From Kribbella sp. VKM Ac-2569 (GTDB lineage Bacteria; Actinomycetota; Actinomycetes; Propionibacteriales; Kribbellaceae), in contig NZ_SGXJ01000001.1 of the NCBI RefSeq assembly GCF_004216905.1, positions 558,001-622,000 of the forward strand: a stretch of 64,000 nt of DNA, given 5' to 3'. Every line of letters begins with the position of its first letter. Positions within the stretch are counted from its first letter, which is position 1. The notes beneath the pieces are model-generated. The model did no database searches and had not been told where the DNA came from. It saw only the letters and a list, made by a program, of their open reading frames with translations. The translations under genes and the position numbers were made by a program. This document shows positions 9,901-17,044 of the stretch, one piece after another.

Positions 9901-12623
9901 CGGGCAACTATGAGGCGAAGGTGGCGCACAACCTGTCCTGGGACGAGAGCTACCCGGCGCAGAACGTACCGGTCGCGGTGCCGTCGGACGGGCTGGTCGT
10001 CACGTTCTCGTACGTGCTCGCGACCCACCAGTTCACGGTGACGACGGCCAAGCCCGGTGCACAGCCGGACCTCAGCCAGGCGAAGGCGTACTGGGTCAAC
10101 CGCGACACCCTCGCCGTACCTGCGGTCGACCACGCGGAGCGGTACCGGTGGCGGCTGCACTGGTCGGACACCGGTTCGCTGAAGATAGATGCGAACGACA
10201 TCGGCGGTTCGTCGGCCGCACTGCGCTACGACCCCGCTGAGGTGAAACCGGGGTACACCACGCTCCGGCTCGACCAGGCGGACGTTCGCAAGATCCTCAC
10301 CGGTCAGCTCGGTCTGGCGCAGTACGACGACGCAGGGCGACTGTTGGACGCGACCGGCGTGCAGATCCCGGGTGTGCTCGACGACGTCTACGGGAACGCG
10401 ACCGGGCGCTCGTACGGCGTTACCTGGCAGGCCGGCAAACCGACCTTCACTCTCTGGGCACCGACCGCCCAGGACGTCCAGTTGACGATCGGATCGTCGA
10501 CAATCCCCATGCACACAAACGGCGACGGTTCCTGGTCGGTCAGCGGACCACGGTCGTGGAAGAACGCGTCGTACCGCTATCAAGTGAAGGTGTTCGCACC
10601 CAGCACCGGCAAGGTCGAGACGAACGTCGTCACGGACCCGTACTCGGTTGCCTTGACCACCAACTCGGCGTACTCCGTGGCCGCTGATCTGGACGACCCC
10701 GCGGGTAAGCCGGCGCTCTGGTCGAGCACTCCCGCGCCGAAGCTCGCACGGGGTGTCGACTCGACGATCTACGAGCTGCACGTGCGGGACTTCTCGATCA
10801 ACGACAACACGGTGCCGGCTGCGCACCGCGGTACCTATCTGGCCTTTGCCGACGAAGGCAACGGAACCAAGCACCTGCGGACACTCAAGGCCGCCGGACT
10901 CAACACCGTGCACCTATTGCCGACATTCGACATTGCATCAATCCCCGAGACCGGGCAGCAGACGCCCGCGTGCGATCTCAAATCGCTGCCGGCCGACTCC
11001 GAGCAGCAGCAGGCCTGCGTGACAGCGGTGGCTGCGAAGGACGGATTCAACTGGGGCTACGACCCGTTCCACTGGCTGGCTCCGGAGGGGTCGTACGCGA
11101 CCGACCGAGATGGCCTGGCACGCGTCGCGGAGTTCCGCACGATGGTCGGCGGACTGCACAAGTCCGGGCTCCGCGTCGTCCTCGACCAGGTCTTCAACCA
11201 CACCCCGGCCGCAGGTCAGGCACCGACGTCAGTGCTCGACCAGATCGTGCCCGGGTACTACCAGCGGCTCAACCCCACCGGGAAGGTCGAGACCTCGACC
11301 TGCTGCAGCAACATCGCCACCGAGCACGCGATGGCCGAGAAGATCATGGTCGACGGCACGGTGAGCTGGGCGCGCAACTACCACGTGGACGGCTTCCGGT
11401 ACGACCTGATGGGTCACCACACCAAGGCGAACATGCTGAAGGTCCGCGCCGCGCTGGACAAGCTGACGCTCGCCAAGGACGGCGTCGACGGCAAGTCGAT
11501 CTACCTGTACGGCGAGGGCTGGAACTTCGGCGAGGTCGCGAACGACGCGCTGTTCGTCCAGGCCCGGCAGGGAAATCTCGGCGGGACCGGGATCGGCACG
11601 TTCTCCGACCGGCTGCGGGACGGGGTCCGCGGCGGCGGGCCGTTCGACGACAATCCGCGGATCCAGGGCTTCGGCTCCGGCGAGGCGAGCGACCCGAACG
11701 GTGACCCGATCAACGGTACGCCGGAAGAGCGCGCCAAGCGGCTCGCCCACGACACCGACCTGGTGCAGCTCGGGCTGGCCGGCAACCTTCGCACGTTCAC
11801 GTTCAAGTCGGCGTCGTCGGGTACCGACGTCCGAGGCGACCAGGTCGACTACAACGGCTCACCGGCCGGGTACGCCGACCAGCCGGACGAGGTGATCACG
11901 TACGTCGATGCCCATGACAACGAAACGTTGTGGGACACGCTGACGTACAAGCTGCCGACGAACCTGCCGATGCCGGACCGGATCCGGATGAACACGTTGT
12001 CGCTGGCAACGACCGCGCTGGCGCAGACGCCGTCGTTCTGGCACGCGGGCGCGGACCTGCTGCGGAGCAAGTCGCTGGACCGCAACTCGTACGACTCGGG
12101 TGACTGGTTCAACACCCTCGACTGGACCGGCGCCGACAACGGCTTCGGCCACGGGCTACCGCCGAAGACCGACAACGAGGCCAAGTGGCAGTACATGAAG
12201 CCACTCCTCGCCAACCCGGCGCTGAAGCCGTCGGCGACCGACGTCGCGTCGGCCTCCGCCGCGGCCGCCGATCTGCTGAAGCTGCGCTTCTCCACTCCCC
12301 TGTTCCGCCTCGGGTCGGCCGCTCTCATCAACCAGAAGCTGAGCTTCCCCCTGAGCGGTACGACGCCGGGAGTCATCACCATGCGCGTCGACGACACCGT
12401 CGGCCCGGACGTCGACCCGGCCTTGAAGGGCCTCGTGGTCGTCTTCAACTCCACCAGCTCCACCGTCACCCAGCAGGTCCCCGGTCTGACCGGCGCCAAC
12501 CTGAGCTTGTCCCCCGTCCAGGCCAACGGCTCCGACGCGGTAGTCAAGCAGACGACCTGGACCGCGTCCACCGGCACGGTCACGGTGCCGGCGCGAACCG
12601 TCGCCGTACTGGTCCAGACCTAA
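6972..12623 (+). CDS. Secreted bifunctional amylopullulanase (two GH13 domains)
   Basis: 1883 residues from ATG 6972 (GGAGGGG six bases upstream; GTG 6969 is an alternative). Order: signal peptide (1 to about 30), an X25/pullulanase-type beta module (about 33-125), an alpha-amylase GH13 domain (about 150-700) with Asp412 (GFRIDTVKH), Glu446 (FGEVFDAN) and His515-Asp516 (LGNHDMGR), a beta linker, two more X25 modules beginning near 835 and 936, then a type I pullulanase GH13 domain with Asp1478 (DGFRYDLMGHH), Glu1515 (YGEGWNF) and Asp1649 (DAHDNETLWD), and a pullulanase C-terminal domain. All six catalytic acids are present. It would cleave alpha-1,4 and alpha-1,6 bonds in starch, glycogen or pullulan outside the cell. 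Confidence 0.95.
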   Translation: MHGFRRLTAGFTAAAVVVLGLGTAAPAPAQVTADKVITVAGSLQSELGCATDWDPGCDASSLGASAPYTKVFDVPAGSYEFKVTVNKSWDENYGAGGVRDGQNIPLVLEGPAKVQFSYNDTSHVVTMTPVELAGPTVTAADKALATPSLRPDLTKERFYFLMADRFANGNKANDAGGLTGDRLKTGLDPKDKGFYHGGDLAGVIQKLDYIKSLGTTSIWLTPSFKNQPVQGSGANVSAGYHGYWITDFTQIDPHLGTNADMQQLIDLAHRKGMKVFFDIITNHTADVIDYQSEQYGYIPKATSPYKDAQGNVFDDKAYAGGDTFPALDKNISFPNIPVFRSPADESVKVPAWLNDPTLYHNRGDSTFAGESAEYGDFVGLDDLFTEQPKVRDGMIDVYKTWAELGIDGFRIDTVKHVNLEFWQKFSPAILAAARGAGSKNFFMFGEVFDANPQFMSTYTTKGALQATLDFGFQQSAVAYAKGDPSTKLQDFYADDDYYTDTDSNAYELPTFLGNHDMGRVGTFLKQSGASGQDLLARDELAHSLMYLTRGQPVIYYGDEQGFTGLGGDKDARQDMFATQTDDYADDEVVDGTGTTTIGKEDRYDVNSPMYKHIVELAKVRAKYPALSDGRQVHRYASKTNGLYAFSRLGSDNVEYLVVANNSKTAAAATVATYGPNTWLKPVYGGSKSVKTDREGRVAVSQAPLSVTVYQAQTKVPPRVKAPSVYMSSPEAGATVGGRAEIAAAVPANIPVTVTFGYRPVGTTAWKRLGADDNAPYRVFHDVSGLAKGTLLEYRAVLRDVSGNYSVSGSYGVVGDAAAPGGGGGGTGPVVQPANVSVPGDHNSEMGCGGDWAPDCEEAQLKLDAKDKVWKGTYTLPPGEHAYKAAINKTWDENYGAGGVANGANISYTAPTTPVTFYYEHGRHYATSTAQGPIITAPGSFQTALGCPTDWDPSCMRPWLTDEDGDGTYTWSTSELKAGNYEAKVAHNLSWDESYPAQNVPVAVPSDGLVVTFSYVLATHQFTVTTAKPGAQPDLSQAKAYWVNRDTLAVPAVDHAERYRWRLHWSDTGSLKIDANDIGGSSAALRYDPAEVKPGYTTLRLDQADVRKILTGQLGLAQYDDAGRLLDATGVQIPGVLDDVYGNATGRSYGVTWQAGKPTFTLWAPTAQDVQLTIGSSTIPMHTNGDGSWSVSGPRSWKNASYRYQVKVFAPSTGKVETNVVTDPYSVALTTNSAYSVAADLDDPAGKPALWSSTPAPKLARGVDSTIYELHVRDFSINDNTVPAAHRGTYLAFADEGNGTKHLRTLKAAGLNTVHLLPTFDIASIPETGQQTPACDLKSLPADSEQQQACVTAVAAKDGFNWGYDPFHWLAPEGSYATDRDGLARVAEFRTMVGGLHKSGLRVVLDQVFNHTPAAGQAPTSVLDQIVPGYYQRLNPTGKVETSTCCSNIATEHAMAEKIMVDGTVSWARNYHVDGFRYDLMGHHTKANMLKVRAALDKLTLAKDGVDGKSIYLYGEGWNFGEVANDALFVQARQGNLGGTGIGTFSDRLRDGVRGGGPFDDNPRIQGFGSGEASDPNGDPINGTPEERAKRLAHDTDLVQLGLAGNLRTFTFKSASSGTDVRGDQVDYNGSPAGYADQPDEVITYVDAHDNETLWDTLTYKLPTNLPMPDRIRMNTLSLATTALAQTPSFWHAGADLLRSKSLDRNSYDSGDWFNTLDWTGADNGFGHGLPPKTDNEAKWQYMKPLLANPALKPSATDVASASAAAADLLKLRFSTPLFRLGSAALINQKLSFPLSGTTPGVITMRVDDTVGPDVDPALKGLVVVFNSTSSTVTQQVPGLTGANLSLSPVQANGSDAVVKQTTWTASTGTVTVPARTVAVLVQT

Positions 12624-12642
12624 CGGGTCCGAGCCCTTCCCT

Positions 12643-12693
12643 CGCTGCGCTGTGCTTTCTAGGTTCAAAGGTGACCAATTGCACAGCGCAGCG
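12643..12693 (+). terminator. Inverted repeat ahead of the M1 peptidase
   Basis: Perfect 13-bp arms, CGCTGCGCTGTGC (12643-12655) and its complement (12681-12693), separated by 25 bases. The 3' arm abuts the GGAGGGG ribosome site of the following peptidase, so the hairpin may terminate the amylopullulanase transcript, restrict read-through translation of the peptidase, or both. Confidence 0.5.
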
Positions 12694-12704
12694 GAGGGGG
12701 AATG

Positions 12705-14837
12705 ATGTTCCGACGAGCGAGCGTGCTGCTGTCCGGAGCACTCGTCACGATGCTGAGCCTCGGCCTGGGGACGGGGACCGCACCTGCGTCCGACCACACC
12801 GCACAGTTCTCGCCGGGAGCGCCCGGTGCCGGCGATCCGTACTTCGGCACCGACGGGAACGGCGGGTACGACGTCCAGCACTACTTCCTGGACGTGAAGT
12901 ACGTTCCGGCGACCGACCGGCTCACCGGCGTCGCCACGATCACCGCCCGCGCCACCCAGAACCTGTCCCGGTTCAACCTGGACCTGCAGGGGCTGACGGT
13001 TCGATCCGTCAGCGTGAACGGCCGGGCAGCGGACTGGTCCAGGGCCGCCGACGAACTCACGGTGAAGCCGCGGTCCGGATTGCCCAAGGCGAAGAACTTC
13101 ACCACGGTGATCCGGTACGACGGCGTACCGCAGACCCTCGGTGACGGCAGCGGGTTCATCCACACCGACGACGGCGCCGACGTGATCGGAGAGCCGCACG
13201 TGGCCGACACCTGGTACCCGGTGAACGACCATCCCAGCGACAAGGCGGCGTACACGTTCAAGATCGCGGTGCCGGCCGGGCTCGAAGCGATCGCGAACGG
13301 CGTCCTGAAGGACCAACGAACGAACCACGGCTGGACGACCTGGACCTGGGACGCCAAGGAACCGATGGCGTCCTACCTCGCCACCGCGACGATCGGCCAG
13401 TTCGACGTGCGTGCCTACCAGCGTCAGGGTATTCGCTACTGGGACGCGTTCGATCCCGACCTGTTCAACGAGGCCGTTCCGCGGACCGGGCAGCAGTACG
13501 CCCTGTCCCTGCGTGTGGACACGAACGAGCCTTCGTACAAGCGGCTGGCCCGGACCGTCAGCGTGCCGGCCGGCGGCGCGGACCTGTCGTTCTGGATCAA
13601 TCGCGACACCGAGCCGGGCTGGGACCACGTGTTCGTCGAGGCACACACCGTCGGCCAGGACAACTGGACCACGCTGACCGACGGGAACGGCCACACCAGT
13701 CAGGACACCGGCCGGGTCTGCCCGTTCTGGCTCGACCTGCATCCGTTCCTCACGCATTACCAGACCGCCCAGCCTGACGGCACGTGTACGCCGACCGGGT
13801 CGAGTGGCTCGTGGTGGGGAGCCAGCGGGCGCAGCAACGGATACGAGCAGTGGAAGGTCGACCTGTCTGCCTACGCGGGCACGAGCGTCGAGGTGTCGAT
13901 CACGTACGCCAGCGACGACCTGGTCCAGCTTCCGGGCGTCGTCGTGGACGACATCGTCGTCTCCACCGGCGAGGGTACGACGTCGTTCGAGGCCGACGCC
14001 GACCCGTTCGACGGCTGGTCCGTACCGGGCCCGCCGGCCGGTAGCGCGCCGAACCCGAACGACTGGATCGTCGGCACGGCCGCGGACGCCCCACCGACCA
14101 CCGGAGAGGTCGTCGAGGCCTCCTTCGCCCGGCAGAGCGAGATCGTCGGGTTCTTGTCCAGCACGTTCGGCCGATATCCGTTCGCGGCCTCCGGCGGCAT
14201 CGTCGACGACGTGGACGGCCTGGGATTCGCGCTGGAGAACCAGACGCGGCCGATCTACGCCCGCGACTTCTTCACCGACCCGATCAACGGCCAGAACGTG
14301 ATCGTGCACGAGCTCACCCACCAGTGGTTCGGCGACAGCCTCGCGGTGCAGCGGTGGCAGCACATCTGGTTGAACGAAGGGTTCGCGACGTACGCCGAAT
14401 GGCTGTGGAGCGACCGTGAAGGGATGGGTACCGCGCAGGAGAACTTCGACTTCTTCTACAACCTGTTCCCGGCCGACGACCCGTTCTGGACGCTGGCGAT
14501 CGGCGACCCCGGGCCCGACGCCCTGTTCGACTTCGCGGTGTACGCCCGCGGCGCGATGACATTGCACCAGTTGCGGCTCGCCGTCGGGGACGCGGACTTC
14601 TTCACGATCCTGCGGACCTGGGCAACGAACTACCGCAACGGCAATGTCACGACCGGCCAGTTCATCGCTCTCGCGGAGAAGATCTCCGGGCAGCAGCTCG
14701 ACAGCCTGTTCCAGACCTGGCTCTTCTCCACGACCAAGCCGGTGCTCCCCACGGCCGCCGCCAAGTCGGCGACGTCCACACCGGCCGCGGCCGGGAGTCT
14801 GCTCGAAAGAGCCAGGACCGGTCAGCTGCGGCGCTAG
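12705..14837 (+). CDS. Secreted M1-family zinc metallopeptidase with an inserted beta-sandwich domain
   Basis: 710 residues; ATG 12705 is chosen over ATG 12702 for better spacing from GGAGGGGG. Signal peptide to about residue 30 (VLLSGALVTMLSLGLG). An aminopeptidase N-like beta-sandwich fills about 40-245. The gluzincin site VIVHELTHQWFGD (His535, Glu536, His539) plus Glu558 in WLNEGFATYAEW lies in the C-terminal half, with a helical region after it. Between them (about 250-465) is an extra domain with WWGASG, VDLSAYAG and VVVDDIVV motifs resembling immune-inhibitor-A/MAM-like sheets. This splits the usual M1 arrangement. Shorter than true PepN (about 850). Likely extracellular peptide degradation. 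Confidence 0.88.
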   Translation: MFRRASVLLSGALVTMLSLGLGTGTAPASDHTAQFSPGAPGAGDPYFGTDGNGGYDVQHYFLDVKYVPATDRLTGVATITARATQNLSRFNLDLQGLTVRSVSVNGRAADWSRAADELTVKPRSGLPKAKNFTTVIRYDGVPQTLGDGSGFIHTDDGADVIGEPHVADTWYPVNDHPSDKAAYTFKIAVPAGLEAIANGVLKDQRTNHGWTTWTWDAKEPMASYLATATIGQFDVRAYQRQGIRYWDAFDPDLFNEAVPRTGQQYALSLRVDTNEPSYKRLARTVSVPAGGADLSFWINRDTEPGWDHVFVEAHTVGQDNWTTLTDGNGHTSQDTGRVCPFWLDLHPFLTHYQTAQPDGTCTPTGSSGSWWGASGRSNGYEQWKVDLSAYAGTSVEVSITYASDDLVQLPGVVVDDIVVSTGEGTTSFEADADPFDGWSVPGPPAGSAPNPNDWIVGTAADAPPTTGEVVEASFARQSEIVGFLSSTFGRYPFAASGGIVDDVDGLGFALENQTRPIYARDFFTDPINGQNVIVHELTHQWFGDSLAVQRWQHIWLNEGFATYAEWLWSDREGMGTAQENFDFFYNLFPADDPFWTLAIGDPGPDALFDFAVYARGAMTLHQLRLAVGDADFFTILRTWATNYRNGNVTTGQFIALAEKISGQQLDSLFQTWLFSTTKPVLPTAAAKSATSTPAAAGSLLERARTGQLRR

Positions 14838-15202
14838 AGCGCAGCGAACCGAGCAGCGGCTACGAATGCCGCCAGCGCCAGGAGGATGGTGTTGGCGGCA
14901 GTCGAGCCGGGCTCGCGCAGGGAGGAGTGCGAGGTGGCCGCGCCGATCATGACCACACACAGGCCCACGGCCGCGAGTGGAGTGAGGACACGGGCGGTGT
15001 CTGTCAGCCACGGCGCGAACAGACCGGCCACCGCCAGGAGCTCGCAGACAGCCACGAAGCGGACCAGCGGCATCGGGAACGGCGCGATCCCGGTCTGACC
15101 GGTGGCGATCAGGCGAGCGCGGGACATGACGGCCTTCAGGATGCCGGAGATCGTGAAGACAATCGCCAGCATTCCGCTGAAGATCCAGGTGATCGTGTTC
15201 AT
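14834..15202 (-). CDS. DoxX-family integral membrane protein
   Basis: 122 residues starting MNTITWIFSGMLAIVFTISG, with four predicted membrane helices as in DoxX-like proteins. Function in the family is poorly defined; links to redox and thiol stress are reported for some members. Its start lies about ten bases downstream of a perfect ECF41-type promoter, so the transcript would be nearly leaderless. It is divergent from the ECF41 sigma gene and is probably its main target. The stop overlaps the convergent M1 peptidase stop by 4 nt. Confidence 0.85.
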   Translation of the reverse strand: MNTITWIFSGMLAIVFTISGILKAVMSRARLIATGQTGIAPFPMPLVRFVAVCELLAVAGLFAPWLTDTARVLTPLAAVGLCVVMIGAATSHSSLREPGSTAANTILLALAAFVAAARFAAL

Positions 15203-15212
15203 GTCGATTGCA

Positions 15213-15239
15213 GACGATCGGACAATCAAACCTGTGACA
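15213..15239 (-). promoter_or_regulatory. ECF41-type promoter for the DoxX gene
   Basis: Read on the minus strand: TGTCACA (15239-15233), exactly 16 bases, then CGTC (15216-15213). This matches the ECF41 consensus TGTCACA-N16-CGTC. The start codon at 15202 is so close that the mRNA should be almost leaderless. Confidence 0.85.
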
Positions 15240-15240
15240 C

Positions 15241-15267
15241 TGTCACAGGGAGGCACCTTCGATCGTC
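15241..15267 (+). promoter_or_regulatory. ECF41-type autoregulatory promoter for the sigma gene
   Basis: TGTCACA at 15241-15247, 16 bases, then CGTC at 15264-15267, the full ECF41 consensus in the opposite direction to the DoxX promoter. The two -35 elements sit back to back in the palindrome CCTGTGACACTGTCACAGG (15231-15249). Transcription should start within a few bases of the GTG 15278 / ATG 15281 start codons. Confidence 0.85.
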
Positions 15268-15280
15268 TGTGATTGGTGTG

Positions 15281-16138
15281 ATGGAGGAACTCAGGCCGCT
15301 GCTGTTGTCGATCGCGTACCGGATGCTGGGCACGTTCGGGGACGCGGAGGACGTCGTACAGGAGGCGTACCTGCGGTTGCACCGGGAGCCCGAGGTCACT
15401 TCACCGAAGGCGTTCCTGACCACCGTGACGACCCGCCTGGCGATCGACCAGCTGCGCTCGGCGCGGCGGCAGCGGGAGGAGTACCTCGGACCGTGGCTGC
15501 CGGAACCGGCCGTTGACGAGTACGTCGATCTCGCGGACCGCGCCGCGCTCTCGGACTCGCTGTCCACCGCGTTCCTCGTCCTCCTCGAACGACTCACGCC
15601 CGACCAACGCGCCGTTTTCCTGCTCGGTGACGTGTTCGGCTACTCGTACGACGACCTCGCCGGCATCCTCGGCAAGACACAGGCCAACTGCCGCCAGCTA
15701 GCCGTCCGTGCCCGCCGTCGGATTGCCGACAATCGACCACGCTTCGACCCGTCCCCGCAGGAACGTGACGAGCTGGTACGACGGTTCGTCGCGGCTGCCG
15801 AGGACGGTGAGCTGGAGGCGCTCGTCGCCGTACTCACGCCGGACGCGACCTTCACCGGCGACGGTGGCGGCAAGGGCGGCTTCCCCCGGCCGGTGCACGG
15901 CGCCGGCAACGTGGCCCGGATGCTCGTCGGCGTCTTCGGCAAGTTCCGCGAGCTGACCAGCGAGCCGGTGCATGTCGGCGGACAGCCCGCGCTGCGGATC
16001 CACGACCGGTCGAACCACACCGTCGCGGTCTGGTCGTTCACCATCGCCGAGGGCCGGATCACCGCGATCCACGGCATCGTGAACCCCGACAAGCTGACCC
16101 ACCTGCAGCCGTCAGGGCACCCGGACGACCAGAGCTGA
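15281..16138 (+). CDS. ECF41-family RNA polymerase sigma factor
   Basis: 285 residues from ATG 15281 (GTG 15278 also possible on a leaderless mRNA). Sigma region 2 (about 5-70, YRMLGTFGDAEDVVQEAYLRL) and region 4 (about 110-165, LTPDQRAVFLLGDVFGYSYDDLAGIL) are followed by a SnoaL-like C-terminal extension of about 110 residues. That extension carries the two ECF41 hallmarks, DGGGK and NPDKL. In this group the extension replaces a separate anti-sigma factor and tunes activity. The gene appears autoregulated through the promoter just upstream. Its 3' end overlaps the convergent lipid-kinase gene by 27 nt. Confidence 0.93.
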   Translation: MEELRPLLLSIAYRMLGTFGDAEDVVQEAYLRLHREPEVTSPKAFLTTVTTRLAIDQLRSARRQREEYLGPWLPEPAVDEYVDLADRAALSDSLSTAFLVLLERLTPDQRAVFLLGDVFGYSYDDLAGILGKTQANCRQLAVRARRRIADNRPRFDPSPQERDELVRRFVAAAEDGELEALVAVLTPDATFTGDGGGKGGFPRPVHGAGNVARMLVGVFGKFRELTSEPVHVGGQPALRIHDRSNHTVAVWSFTIAEGRITAIHGIVNPDKLTHLQPSGHPDDQS

Positions 16139-17008
16139 CGCGTCGACCTCAGCGGTCAACGACGTACCGTCCGAGACGGTGTCGCCGTCGAGCTGGCGCC
16201 GTACGGTGCGCTCCGCCCGGACCTGGATGCGACGGCCGGTGAAGCGCTGGATGTGTTCCTCCCGCCAGGACTTGATCACGAGGCCGAGCACGAGCCGCGG
16301 CCAGTGGCTGATCCGGCGCGGGGCGAGGACCACCGCGTCGATGCGGCCGTCGTCGGGGGTCGCGTCCGGCAGCAGAGGGATGTTCGCCTGCAGTGTGCCG
16401 ACGTTGCCGAGCACCACGGTGCGTGCGCGACGACGTACCGCAGGCTGGTCGTCGACCGTGATCTCGACCCGGACGGACGGATGGTTCAGGTTCTTCAGCG
16501 TCGACACGACGTACGCCGCCCATCCGGCCCGCTTCTTCAGGTCGTCGGGGGCATCCGCGATGATCGCGGCATCCAGCCCCAGGCCCGCCATCACGACGAA
16601 GCGGTCGGTCGGCAGCTGATCTCCCTCGACCAGCACGCTGTCGATCCGCCGGTCCGAGCCGTCGAGTACCTCGGCCAACGCGGTCTCGAGCTCGAGCGAG
16701 ATGCCGAGATTGCGAGCGAGCAGGTTCCCGGTCCCGGCCGGCAGCACCCCCACCGGGATCCCGGTCCTGGCGAGCTCGGCGCACACCACCCGCACGGTCC
16801 CGTCACCGCCGGCCACCAGCACCAGGTCGACCGCGTCGTCGATCGCACGCCGGGCCATCGTCACACCGGCGTCGTCCTCGGTCGTCTCCAGCCACAGCGG
16901 ATCCTCGAACCCCCGCGCGGCCAGTGCCTTCTCGACGGTACGGCGGAAGTCGTCGCCGTCGACCTTCACCGGGTTGACGATGACGGCTGCCCGCCTGGCA
17001 GAACTCAC
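16112..17008 (-). CDS. Diacylglycerol/lipid kinase family protein
   Basis: 298 residues from GTG 17008. The DAGK catalytic domain is marked by AAVIVNP near the start and LVLVAGGDGTVRVV, then GVLPAGTGNLLARNLG; the C-terminal half (GNVGTLQANIPLLPDA, DGRIDAVVL) matches the YegS/BmrU-like beta-sandwich. It phosphorylates a membrane lipid such as diacylglycerol. Divergent from the serine hydrolase with 36 bp between starts; convergent with the sigma gene. The exact lipid cannot be told from sequence. Confidence 0.88.
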   Translation of the reverse strand: MSSARRAAVIVNPVKVDGDDFRRTVEKALAARGFEDPLWLETTEDDAGVTMARRAIDDAVDLVLVAGGDGTVRVVCAELARTGIPVGVLPAGTGNLLARNLGISLELETALAEVLDGSDRRIDSVLVEGDQLPTDRFVVMAGLGLDAAIIADAPDDLKKRAGWAAYVVSTLKNLNHPSVRVEITVDDQPAVRRRARTVVLGNVGTLQANIPLLPDATPDDGRIDAVVLAPRRISHWPRLVLGLVIKSWREEHIQRFTGRRIQVRAERTVRRQLDGDTVSDGTSLTAEVDASALVVRVP

Positions 17009-17044
17009 CTGATTTTGTCCGTTCGGAGAGATAGCGTGCTGAGA

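Noticed and set aside
7608..10913. A 1101-codon open frame on the minus strand opposite the amylopullulanase
   Set aside because: It is the high-GC antisense shadow of a clear enzyme, has Arg/Val/His-rich composition and no recognisable domain.
12156..15011. A 951-codon minus-strand open frame opposite the M1 peptidase
   Set aside because: Antisense shadow; it also covers the convergent DoxX region in the wrong frame and has no family features.
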